16,564 nucleotides of DNA from UBA4823 sp034436035. GTDB taxonomy: Bacteria; Chloroflexota; Anaerolineae; Anaerolineales; UBA4823. A program made the position numbers and the translations under genes. The stretch lies in contig DAOTVW010000002.1 in assembly GCA_034436035.1 (NCBI GenBank), forward strand, positions 1 through 16,564. The letters are read 5' to 3'. The first letter of the stretch is position 1; the number at the start of each line of letters is the position of its first letter. Below are positions 1 to 6,864 of this stretch, one piece after another. The notes beneath the pieces are model-generated. The model was not told the origin of the DNA, did no database searches, and saw only the letters and a program-made list of their open reading frames with translations.

Positions 1-1
1 C

Positions 2-310
2 AATACGGATGAGGTATTTGTATTATGGCGCGGTCATGGTGCGTTATATATTCTTGAAAATGGCCTCATTCAGGTAGAAGATATGCGACCAGGTGTGATT
101 TACAATGTTCCAGCCGGCGTTTGGCATGGTTGCTTAGGCAGCGTTGATGTCTCGTGGGTTATTATGGAAAATCGCGATACTCATCTCTATGATACCGAGG
201 TGCGGAAGTTAAACTCGATTGAAATCCAAATGATCCATGAGCAAGCCCCGGCCTGGTGCAGGGATGCTCCTGATGAAAGGATAGATACAAACAGGGAGAA
301 TACTGGTTAA
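2..310 (+). CDS. Cupin-fold protein, C-terminal part (5' end outside window)
   Basis: The reading frame is open from the left edge to the stop at 308-310, so only the last 102 codons are visible and the true start lies upstream. The fragment begins inside a cupin barrel: an Asp-Glu-Val-Phe segment is followed by a Gly-rich turn, and then the second cupin motif G-x5-P-x-G-x2-H is matched exactly by GVIYNVPAGVWH. The later stretch VIMENRDTHLYDTE resembles small stand-alone cupins that bind sugars or small acids. The metal-binding His pair of motif 1 would lie outside the window or is absent, so catalysis cannot be judged. It lies 105 bases upstream of a sugar ABC transporter gene on the same strand, so a role in the same carbohydrate pathway is plausible but unproven. 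Confidence 0.7.
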   Translation, partial: NTDEVFVLWRGHGALYILENGLIQVEDMRPGVIYNVPAGVWHGCLGSVDVSWVIMENRDTHLYDTEVRKLNSIEIQMIHEQAPAWCRDAPDERIDTNRENTG

Positions 311-402
311 AATAAGCAATAGATTTTTCGTGAATGGAGGTGAACGGAAGAAATTTGTAAGGAATAGACACCTTGCCAAACTGATACTATTTTAATCATG
401 AA

Positions 403-408
403 AAGGAG
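403..408 (+). promoter_or_regulatory. Ribosome binding site deciding the start of the binding-protein gene
   Basis: AAGGAG lies 7 bases before the ATG at 416. An earlier in-frame ATG at 398 overlaps this site and has no Shine-Dalgarno of its own. The 416 start also gives a more usual lipoprotein signal peptide. Confidence 0.75.
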
Positions 409-415
409 AAGAGAA

Positions 416-1840
416 ATGAAACATCGCAAGTTGTTCACTTTAATTGTTTTGCTGGTCATATCCAGCATGTTTGCGGCGTGTGCTCCAAAAGCAACGGAAG
501 CACCTTCGCCAGTAGCTACCGAGGCAGTTGTGGCTACCGAGGCGCCGGCTGCCACTGAAGCAGCAGCTATCACCGAGGCACCCGCTGTTGCCACAGAGGC
601 TCCTGCTGCGGGTAAGTATCCTGAGATTGTGGTTGCTTGCTGGAGTGGGCCTGAGCACGATAATTTAGTTAAAGTCGCTGCAGAATATGAAAAACTCACC
701 GGAAACAAAGTTGTTGTAGAAGAGATCGCCCGTGAATCGTATTTCGATAAATTAACGACTGTCTTTGTTGGCGGTGGTTCGGACTATGATGCGGCGTATG
801 TGAGCTCCGATTGGGTGCCAAGCTGGGTGAAAGCGGGTGCATTAAAAGATTTGACCAGTTTCATCAATGATCCCAAAGTAGTAATGCCAGGGTTTGACCC
901 GGCTGTGTTTGGAAAGACTTTAGATTTCTTTACCTTTGACGGCAAATTGTATGTATTCCCCTCCGAAGGAGATACCGCCTGGCTATGGTATCGCAAAGAC
1001 CTGTTTGAAGCGAAAGGGTTAAAAGTACCGGAAACTTGGGATGAATATTTACAGGCTGCCCAAGCATTGAATAATCCACCAGAAATCTATGGCACTGTCA
1101 TTGGCGCCAAACAAGATGAAGCCTGGTGGGACTTTATGTTCTATTTGTACGGGATGGGTGGGGATGTATTGGACGAAAACTATAACCCCATCATCAACAA
1201 TGAAACTGGCGTTCAAGCGTTGACTTTCTATTCTGATTTATTACAGAAACATAAAGTGGTTAGCCCAGATGTCACTACCTATGGATACAATGAAATCTTG
1301 ACTTCCTTGCAGGAAGGCAAAGCAGCCATGGGTGTGGAATGGATGGCTGCCACTCAAACCCTAACTGACTGTACTCAAAGCCCGAAAGTCTGTAAGGATG
1401 GGCAACCACTCTTGGGTTATACGCTTATTCCGGGTGTGCGCGCAGCCGATGGAACGATCCAACGCAAGACTGGTGGCTCTCAATGGGGTTGGGCTATTCC
1501 GAATGGCTCTAAGAATCAGGAAGCAGCCTATAAATTCATCGAATGGCTCACCAGTAAGGAAGGCGCCAAGATGTGGGCGTTGAATGGCGGTATTCCCAGC
1601 AACATTGAGGCACTGAGCGACCCCGAAGTGGTAGCGCAAATCCCGCAGTTCAAATTGTTAGCCGAGGTGATGCCGTATCGGACGATCTTCCCCGTTCTCA
1701 CCGTTTCACCGGATATGGTGCCGGTCATCGACGAGGGCATTGTAGCAGCTGTTACTGGCATCAAAGACCCCAAGACGGCATTGGATAATGTTGCCGCGAA
1801 GTTTGTGGATATCTTAAAGGGTGGCGGTTATCTGAAATAA
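416..1840 (+). CDS. Sugar ABC transporter substrate-binding lipoprotein (family 1)
   Basis: Extracytoplasmic solute-binding protein, 474 residues from the ATG at 416. Residues 1-22 form a lipoprotein signal peptide: basic MKHRK, a hydrophobic core, and a lipobox ending FAAC with Cys22 as the lipidation site. Residues 23 to about 62 are a low-complexity linker of repeated ATEAP-like units that tethers the domain to the membrane. The rest resembles the family 1 (SBP_bac_1, MalE/UgpB-like) carbohydrate-binding fold, with the usual aromatic-rich stretches (for example DTAWLWYRKDLFE and WGWAIPNGSKN) and a C-terminal region seen in such proteins. The two downstream permeases confirm an ABC importer. 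The exact sugar cannot be read from the sequence; the isomerase downstream suggests fucose, arabinose or a related sugar. An alternative start at 398 would add six residues. Confidence 0.92.
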   Translation: MKHRKLFTLIVLLVISSMFAACAPKATEAPSPVATEAVVATEAPAATEAAAITEAPAVATEAPAAGKYPEIVVACWSGPEHDNLVKVAAEYEKLTGNKVVVEEIARESYFDKLTTVFVGGGSDYDAAYVSSDWVPSWVKAGALKDLTSFINDPKVVMPGFDPAVFGKTLDFFTFDGKLYVFPSEGDTAWLWYRKDLFEAKGLKVPETWDEYLQAAQALNNPPEIYGTVIGAKQDEAWWDFMFYLYGMGGDVLDENYNPIINNETGVQALTFYSDLLQKHKVVSPDVTTYGYNEILTSLQEGKAAMGVEWMAATQTLTDCTQSPKVCKDGQPLLGYTLIPGVRAADGTIQRKTGGSQWGWAIPNGSKNQEAAYKFIEWLTSKEGAKMWALNGGIPSNIEALSDPEVVAQIPQFKLLAEVMPYRTIFPVLTVSPDMVPVIDEGIVAAVTGIKDPKTALDNVAAKFVDILKGGGYLK

Positions 1841-1851
1841 TATTTACCGAT

Positions 1852-1884
1852 AGACCTGACAGGTGTCCTGAGCCTGTCAGGTCT
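1852..1884 (+). repeat. Intercistronic 12-bp perfect hairpin between binding protein and permease
   Basis: Bases 1852-1863 (AGACCTGACAGG) are the exact reverse complement of 1873-1884, with a 9-base loop. It begins 11 bases after the binding-protein stop. No run of T follows, so it is not a classic intrinsic terminator. A stable stem here may protect the upstream mRNA or cause partial termination, giving more binding protein than permease, as is known for malE-malF type operons. Each arm is itself a near-palindrome (ACCTG-A/T-CAGGT), so a protein-binding site or a dispersed repeat is also possible. Confidence 0.75.
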
Positions 1885-1912
1885 CAATCCTTAATGATTA
1901 GGGTTAAACTTC

Positions 1913-2821
1913 ATGACCATAGTCGCTTCCGATAAATCGCAATCTTCATTTCGTGTTTGGATTCGGCGAATCGAACCAGCATTTTATATTGCTCCAGCAT
2001 TTCTTGTTTTGATACTCATTTTAATTTATCCGCTGGGTTATTCATTGTGGTTAAGTTTTCACCAATGGACCTTGCGCACTTTTAAGCAAGGTGTCCCGTG
2101 GGTGGGGTTTCAAAATTATAGCCAGCTTTTCACCAGCCCAGAATTCTTTAATTCCCTCAAAATAACTTTCACATTTGTCATTTTAGCTATCGCAATTGAA
2201 TTTATCTTGGGAATGGGGTTGGCTTTATTGTTGAATCATGATTTACGAGCAAAAGGATTGATCCGTTCTTTTATTTTGCTGCCCATGATGTGCACAAACG
2301 TGGTCATCGGCTTAACTTGGCGGCTGTTATATAACTATGAATTTGGAATCATCAATTATTACCTTAATCAACTCGGTTTTCATTCGGTTGAATGGCTCAG
2401 TTCACCAAAAATGGCATTGACCTCAGTGATTATTGTAGATGTCTGGAATACCACTTCTTTTGTGGCACTCATGCTTTTAGCCGGTTTACAATCCCTGCCA
2501 GAGGAACCATTTGAAGCTGCCCGCATTGATGGGGCAAATGCCATACAAACTTTTTTCTATCTCACCCTGCCGCTATTAAGACAAACGATTTTGGTGGCAT
2601 TATTGTGGCGGTTTATTGACACTTTCCGCATTTTCGATGTGGTTTATCTACTCACGGCGGGAGGACCAGCGCGAGCAACAGAAACGGTCAGCATTTATGT
2701 CTATCGCTATGGTTTTCAATCCTTTAACCTCGGTTTTGCTTCGGCTGCTTCCTATATAATGATTGTGATCATGTTGGTGCTGGCGGGTATCTTAACTCGA
2801 TTTATTGGAAGGACGGAATAG
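1913..2821 (+). CDS. Carbohydrate ABC transporter permease, MalF/UgpA type
   Basis: Integral membrane subunit of the importer, 302 residues. A hydrophobic segment at about 24-48 follows a charged N-terminus, and further membrane segments lie near 84-107, 117-138, 168-192, 222-240 and 270-298, giving the six usual for this family. The EAA loop that contacts the ATPase is intact at residues 201-220 (EAARIDG, then TLPLL). The ATG at 1913 has only a weak Shine-Dalgarno, which would fit lower translation than the binding protein. It lies 72 bases after that gene, with the hairpin in between, and its stop overlaps the ribosome binding site of the next permease. Confidence 0.94.
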   Translation: MTIVASDKSQSSFRVWIRRIEPAFYIAPAFLVLILILIYPLGYSLWLSFHQWTLRTFKQGVPWVGFQNYSQLFTSPEFFNSLKITFTFVILAIAIEFILGMGLALLLNHDLRAKGLIRSFILLPMMCTNVVIGLTWRLLYNYEFGIINYYLNQLGFHSVEWLSSPKMALTSVIIVDVWNTTSFVALMLLAGLQSLPEEPFEAARIDGANAIQTFFYLTLPLLRQTILVALLWRFIDTFRIFDVVYLLTAGGPARATETVSIYVYRYGFQSFNLGFASAASYIMIVIMLVLAGILTRFIGRTE

Positions 2822-2825
2822 GAGG
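2820..2825 (+). promoter_or_regulatory. Strong ribosome binding site deciding the start of the second permease
   Basis: AGGAGG overlaps the last two bases of the first permease's stop codon and sits 6 bases before the ATG at 2832. It favours that start over the in-frame ATG at 2805, which lies inside the upstream gene. It also indicates translational coupling of the two permeases. Confidence 0.8.
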
Positions 2826-2831
2826 AAAAAA

Positions 2832-3671
2832 ATGAGATTTACCCCTTATACCCTATTCCGCAAAATTGCTACCCTGCTGATTTATCTGTTAGTTGTGCTG
2901 GCTGTGGTCTTATCTTTAGCACCGATCGTCTATTTACTGATTACTTCCTTTAAGGAGCCACAACTTACCTTTGCCTTACCGCCGGTTTGGGTGTTCAAGC
3001 CCACGCTGCAAAACTACCGCGAGGTGTTGGCGGGCGGCGAATTTGAAAGATATTTCCTGAACAGTTTTATTGTTGCGGTCAGCACAACATTTATTGCCTT
3101 GCTTGTTGGCGGATTGGCGGCGTATGGTTTCTCACGTTTCCGCTTTCGCGGTGCTTTCTGGCTGCGGATGAGCTCTCTAATCCCGCAAATGCTGCCGCCG
3201 ATTACGATTATTGTGCCATTATACGTGGTATTCAATGGATTAGGTCTATTAGACACCCGCTGGGCTTTAATTATTAGCTACTTGACATTTACGATACCAT
3301 TGGCGATCTGGATGATGGTGGGCTTTTTTGAAGATGTCCCGATAGAATTAGAAGAAGCGGCAATGATTGATGGTTGTACCCGCCCGGGAGCTCTGCTGCG
3401 GGTGAGTTTACCTTTGGCTGCCCCGGGTCTGGCAGCTACTGCAATTTTGGCTTTTTTATATTGTTGGAATGAATTCCTTTATGCAGTGATCTTGACCGGT
3501 AGAAATGCGCGCACGTTACCAGTGACCATCACAAGCTTTATGACCAATAAAGCGATTCTATGGGGGAGGATCGCAGCTTCTGGTTCGATGGTGTTAATTC
3601 CGGTTTTGATTTTTGCATTAATTGCTCAGCGCTATTTGGTGCGTGGTCTCTCGCGGGGAGCGATAAAATAA
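2832..3671 (+). CDS. Carbohydrate ABC transporter permease, MalG/UgpE type
   Basis: Second membrane subunit of the importer, 279 residues. A hydrophobic segment at about 12-38 is followed by the family-typical TSFK(E) turn and the extracytoplasmic PTLQNYREVL region, then membrane segments near 76-100, 110-135, 145-165, 198-215 and 240-268. The EAA loop is intact at 175-194 (EEAAMIDG, then VSLPL). It pairs with the MalF-like permease as a heterodimer. No ATPase gene lies beside them, so energy must come from an ATPase encoded elsewhere, as is common for CUT1 sugar importers sharing an MsmX/MalK-like subunit. The ATG at 2805 would add nine residues but is less likely. Confidence 0.94.
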   Translation: MRFTPYTLFRKIATLLIYLLVVLAVVLSLAPIVYLLITSFKEPQLTFALPPVWVFKPTLQNYREVLAGGEFERYFLNSFIVAVSTTFIALLVGGLAAYGFSRFRFRGAFWLRMSSLIPQMLPPITIIVPLYVVFNGLGLLDTRWALIISYLTFTIPLAIWMMVGFFEDVPIELEEAAMIDGCTRPGALLRVSLPLAAPGLAATAILAFLYCWNEFLYAVILTGRNARTLPVTITSFMTNKAILWGRIAASGSMVLIPVLIFALIAQRYLVRGLSRGAIK

Positions 3672-3672
3672 A

Positions 3673-5097
3673 ATGGATACTGTTCATCATCCCCTTATTC
3701 CCAATGCTGGATTGATTTTATTACGCGCAGAATGGTTTGATACTGTCGTCGCCTTGCCCGGACTTGCTGATACAGTTAAAGCAGATGAGCAGCGCATTCA
3801 AGAAAAATTAAGTGAGTCCATTCGTATTGCTCATAGTTGGGTAATTAACTCTCCTTTAAGCCTAGCCAATGCTGTTCGTGAAATAAAACAATGCGAATTG
3901 GATTTGTTAATTCTCCTTTTTCAGGTTTGGGCTGAGGATTATTATTTACAACCAATTGTCGAAGCAATCGGAAAAACACCCCTGGCTCTTTGGTGTTACC
4001 AGCCATGGAAAACTCTCCCAGAAAAGCTGTCTTTTGGCGAAGTATTGCGGGGATCTGGCCTGGTCGGAACATTGGAAGGGTTGGGGACGTTGCGGAATTT
4101 GGGTCACCCTTATTTTTTCACCTGGGGTTCTCCAGACGATGAACGTCCATTTAAGGAATTAAACCTTTTTGCTAAAGTTGCATCAGTCCGAAACCAATTG
4201 AAAAAGGCGCAGTTTGGGTTACTCCCTCAGCGCAATGAGCAAATGCAAAGCACTTTTGTCGATGAATTCCGTTTACGTTCGCAGTTAGGGCCATCCGTTC
4301 AGTATCTATCCGTAGGGGATTTATCTGCTGCAGCACACGCTGTTTCCAAGGAGGAATTAGAGGAATATCTTGATTATATAAAAGAACATTATCCGCTTCG
4401 TGGTGTCTCAATAGATGCCTTAACAAACGCTGCGCGTGCATCATTGGGTTTAGCCCATCTGGCGCTGGATCGAAACTTGGATATCTTATCCTTTGATGAC
4501 ATAGCGGATGAAACACATCGGGTATTGGGATTGCGCCCTTGTCTTTACCCTCCTTTATTATTCGATAAGCCAGTTGCGATAACATTAGAAGGAGATTTAG
4601 GCGCGGCGACCGCAGCCTTTATTTTGCAACGGCTTACGATGTCAGCTGTGTTTTTTGTGGAATTTTGGGTTTGGGACGAACAAGCAAATTATCTGATCGG
4701 CGGGCATGCTGGAGCACAAAACCCACAAGTGGCATTACCTGAACAAATTTGGATCTCTCCAGATTACGAGTTCGCTCAATCCGATCGATGGGAAGGTGCC
4801 CAACTGCAGTTCATCGCAAAACCAGGTCGCGTCACCTTACTTCAGCTGCGTGGTACACCTACGGGGTGGCAGGCGCTTGCCTTTGGCGGGGAAAGCCTGG
4901 GAGGAAACCCGCGTTTGGAGGGCTATCCTCATGCACTGATCCGCCCTGATGCAGCGCTGGGTTCATTAATGGGAGTATTTGCACGCATTGGGACAACACA
5001 ACACTTTGCAATGGTTTACGGCGATGTTTTAGGGGAAATTGAAGAATTAGGGAAATTATTGAATATCCCTGTGAGCATCATCCAACCCGGGAGCTAA
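3673..5097 (+). CDS. L-fucose/L-arabinose isomerase-family protein (COG2407-like)
   Basis: 474 residues, starting one base after the stop of the MalG-like permease (the stop ends at 3671, the ATG is at 3673). GGGGAG lies 12 bases upstream inside the permease gene, so translation is probably coupled. The layout fits the fucose isomerase superfamily, which interconverts aldoses and ketoses. There is an N-terminal Rossmann-like part (1 to about 170) and a middle domain with a gap-free family pattern at 255-312. A likely metal-ligand pair lies in LEGDLGAA (Glu306, Asp308), and GGHAGAQNP follows (His345). The C-terminal barrel ends with TTQHFAMVYGD (His444). These residues are assigned by family resemblance, not alignment. 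Length is close to the 450-500 residues of this subfamily and shorter than E. coli FucI. The substrate is unknown; the operon position implies it acts on the imported sugar. Confidence 0.75.
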   Translation: MDTVHHPLIPNAGLILLRAEWFDTVVALPGLADTVKADEQRIQEKLSESIRIAHSWVINSPLSLANAVREIKQCELDLLILLFQVWAEDYYLQPIVEAIGKTPLALWCYQPWKTLPEKLSFGEVLRGSGLVGTLEGLGTLRNLGHPYFFTWGSPDDERPFKELNLFAKVASVRNQLKKAQFGLLPQRNEQMQSTFVDEFRLRSQLGPSVQYLSVGDLSAAAHAVSKEELEEYLDYIKEHYPLRGVSIDALTNAARASLGLAHLALDRNLDILSFDDIADETHRVLGLRPCLYPPLLFDKPVAITLEGDLGAATAAFILQRLTMSAVFFVEFWVWDEQANYLIGGHAGAQNPQVALPEQIWISPDYEFAQSDRWEGAQLQFIAKPGRVTLLQLRGTPTGWQALAFGGESLGGNPRLEGYPHALIRPDAALGSLMGVFARIGTTQHFAMVYGDVLGEIEELGKLLNIPVSIIQPGS

Positions 5098-5174
5098 AAT
5101 CTCTCCGGAGTTGGTGTTCCTACGAAATGGAGCATGGGGCAGCTTGGTTCAAGCGTTGAAGGAAATCTCAGAAA

Positions 5175-6227
5175 TCAAGTGAGGATCAATTCCTCTAAAG
5201 CGTCTAATTCTGCTGGGATGCGCTGCGGTGCGGGCATGGATTTAGCGATAATATCAGGGTCTTTTAAGCCATGGCCGGTACAAACGGTGACGATACATTT
5301 TCCTTTTGGCTCAAATCTTCCAAGGCGTATCTCTTCTGCCAAGCCTGCCAAACCAGCGGCAGAAGCGGGTTCAACCCATACCCCCTCGCTGGCTAACGCA
5401 CGCTGCATTTCCAAAATTTGCTCATCGCTCACTGCAATGATTTTTCCCCCTGATTCTTCGGCTGCCTGTAGCGCTTGTTCACCCCTGGCAGGGCGTCCAA
5501 TACGGATTGCTGTGGCAACCGTTTCAGGGTGCTCCACAGCATGACCTAAGACAAGTGGCGCCGATCCCGCTGCCTGAACACCAAGGATATGGGGTAAGCC
5601 GGTCGCCTTGTATTCATGGTATTGCTTGAACCCCATCCAGTAAGAGGTGATATTTCCAGCGTTACCAACCGGCAGACAAAGCCAATCGGGAGCTTTTCCA
5701 AGTTCATCGCAAATTTCAAATGCCGCTGTTTTTTGCCCCTCCAGGCGATAGGGATTAAGGGAATTAACTAAGGCAATCGGGTGGCGTTCACTAATTTGGA
5801 CAACCATGCGCAAAGCATCATCAAAGGAACCGGCAATTTGGATAACTTGCGCGCCATAGGCGACGGCGCCAGCCAGTTTTCCGGCAGCCACTTTTCCCTC
5901 CGGAATTAATACAACTGCCTTTTGTCCCGCCCGGCTGGCATAGGCGGCAGCTGAAGCAGCCGTATTGCCCGTCGACGCGCAAATCACGGTTTGGGCGCCC
6001 CGACCTACCGCTTCACTGATTGCTGCGGTCATGCCGCGGTCTTTGAAAGAACCGGTCGGGTTGAGACCTTCATATTTTGCGTACAAATGGAATGACCCGC
6101 CTAAGTGATTGGCGATATGGGGGAGTGGGATGAGGGGGGTGTAACCTTCATGCAATGTTACCAGGCGGCTATGTACTGGTAGATCGACAAAAATGGAGTA
6201 GCGTTGAATGATGGGCAGTCTGTTCAT
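5175..6227 (-). CDS. thrC: Threonine synthase
   Basis: PLP-dependent enzyme converting O-phospho-L-homoserine to L-threonine in the cytoplasm, the last step of threonine synthesis. 350 residues, typical of the short bacterial form. Visible motifs: an N-terminal TLHEGYTPLIPL segment that opens the family, the PLP-lysine motif NPTGSFKDRGMT with Lys62, the STGNTAASAAAYASRAG substrate loop starting at Ser85, the phosphate-gripping LPVGNAGNIT segment, and the C-terminal EPASAAGLAGL and VCTGHGLKD stretches that separate threonine synthase from threonine dehydratase. The ATG at 6227 has no clear Shine-Dalgarno. The gene converges on the isomerase gene with 77 bases between the stops and has no pathway partner in the window, so it appears to be a single-gene unit. 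No T-box or other leader was recognised upstream. Confidence 0.93.
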   Translation of the reverse strand: MNRLPIIQRYSIFVDLPVHSRLVTLHEGYTPLIPLPHIANHLGGSFHLYAKYEGLNPTGSFKDRGMTAAISEAVGRGAQTVICASTGNTAASAAAYASRAGQKAVVLIPEGKVAAGKLAGAVAYGAQVIQIAGSFDDALRMVVQISERHPIALVNSLNPYRLEGQKTAAFEICDELGKAPDWLCLPVGNAGNITSYWMGFKQYHEYKATGLPHILGVQAAGSAPLVLGHAVEHPETVATAIRIGRPARGEQALQAAEESGGKIIAVSDEQILEMQRALASEGVWVEPASAAGLAGLAEEIRLGRFEPKGKCIVTVCTGHGLKDPDIIAKSMPAPQRIPAELDALEELILT

Positions 6228-6470
6228 GGCGTTATTTTACCGCAATTGTTTTGGTCACGCATAGATAATCTTATTTTTTATCGGGTGTAGGTGCTAAGAA
6301 TTTGAAGTAACAAATCCCTGGAGGTTTTCAGCGCATCATTCCTATCCGCAATAGATGCATTCTCATTATTCCGTGGTCTGGATGAATGTGGTATTAACCT
6401 TAAGGATATCTTTCAACGCACTTATAAAAGAATTATTGTATAATAATAACGTAATTACTCAGCACAGCTT

Positions 6471-6554
6471 TTATTGCAATGGAGCGTTCTTTGCGACTGA
6501 AGAAATCTCTAATCTGGCAGGGAGATGGCTTCGCTTTGCTCGCCATGACAGGTG
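6471..6554. repeat. Palindromic dispersed-type repeat, copy A
   Basis: About 84 bp, homologous to copy B at 6594-6672. The 16 bases GGAGCGTTCTTTGCGA are identical in both copies, and the following 39 bases differ at 4 positions. The internal arms GAAGAAATCTCT and GGAGATGGCTTC are nearly complementary around a short centre, so it can fold as a hairpin. This copy keeps the CTTTGCTCGCCATGAC end, which copy B has partly lost. It resembles the widespread 'TCATTGCGAGGAGCG...' intergenic repeat known from many bacterial genomes. Confidence 0.8.
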
Positions 6555-6593
6555 CCAGCAAGGAAATGGCTTCCTAAGTTCGCTTTCCAGGAG

Positions 6594-6672
6594 TCATTGC
6601 GAGGGAGCGTTCTTTGCGACCGAAGCAATCTCCAATCCGGCAGGGAGATGGCTTCGCTAACCATGACGGGTG
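6594..6672. repeat. Palindromic dispersed-type repeat, copy B
   Basis: About 79 bp, in the same orientation as copy A and 39 bases after it. It begins TCATTGCGAGGGAGCG and ends ACCATGACGGGTG. The stem GAAGCAATCTCC / GGAGATGGCTTC pairs at 11 of 12 positions. A 5-base deletion relative to copy A lies just after GGCTTCGCT. Short fragments between the copies and after this one (near 6561-6585 and 6677-6697) look like decayed pieces of the same unit, but that is uncertain. Confidence 0.8.
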
Positions 6673-6864
6673 TCGCAGGAGATAGCTTGTTACGACCGTT
6701 GTTTTCTATAGCTCTTTTATAATAGAAGCTGAGTAGTTATATAAAAACAGGCTTTTCTTAGGTTTTATAAATTCTATTAATACCGCATGATTTTATCGAT
6801 TGCGATGTCTTTAGCGGAAAACTGGTCATTAATAATCGTTCAATCTGAGAATTAGGCACGAAAC

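Larger units (their letters stand above)
6452..6739. mobile_element. Possible MITE-like segment bounded by 12-bp imperfect inverted repeats
   Basis: TAATTACTCAGC at 6452-6463 pairs with GCTGAGTAGTTA at 6728-6739, with 11 of 12 positions complementary. The 288-bp segment between contains both copies of the palindromic repeat and no coding region. This is the shape of a small non-autonomous element. No clear target-site duplication was found at the ends, and chance AT-rich complementarity cannot be excluded. Confidence 0.3.
6228..6864. other. 637-base non-coding divergent region between thrC and the radical SAM gene
   Basis: No convincing gene. It must hold the promoters of both flanking, divergently read genes. 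Bases 6228-6450 and 6740-6864 are AT-rich without clear structure. The middle holds the two repeat copies described separately. A TATAAT hexamer at 6439-6444 lacks a matching -35 box. A 10-bp AT-rich inverted repeat (TTATAAAAGA at 6422-6431 with its complement at 6713-6722) also brackets the repeat cluster. The open frame at 6355-6660 is built from the repeats and has no ribosome binding site. Confidence 0.7.

Noticed and set aside
329..394. Small frame after GGAGG-like sequence at 336-340, between the cupin and binding-protein genes
   Set aside because: Only about 21 codons, with the start placed before rather than after the Shine-Dalgarno-like sequence; no resemblance to a known leader peptide.
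307..708. A minus-strand frame with repeated Ala-Gly-Ala-Ser-Val units
   Set aside because: It is the antisense of the repetitive ATEAP linker of the lipoprotein and has no support of its own.
5098..5174. Possible bidirectional terminator between the isomerase gene and thrC
   Set aside because: Only a short CTCCGGAG palindrome at about 5102-5109, without a T-run or longer stem.
5134..5544. A 136-codon plus-strand frame antisense to thrC
   Set aside because: It lies opposite the conserved C-terminal half of threonine synthase and resembles no family.
6228..6450. Possible T-box or riboswitch leader for thrC on the minus strand
   Set aside because: No conserved T-box or riboswitch core and no terminator/antiterminator pair could be seen; only about 75 bases of AT-rich sequence precede the gene before unstructured DNA.
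6355..6660. A 101-codon open frame on the plus strand in the thrC upstream region
   Set aside because: It is composed largely of the two repeat copies, so its protein repeats itself (GAFFATE twice); it has no ribosome binding site.
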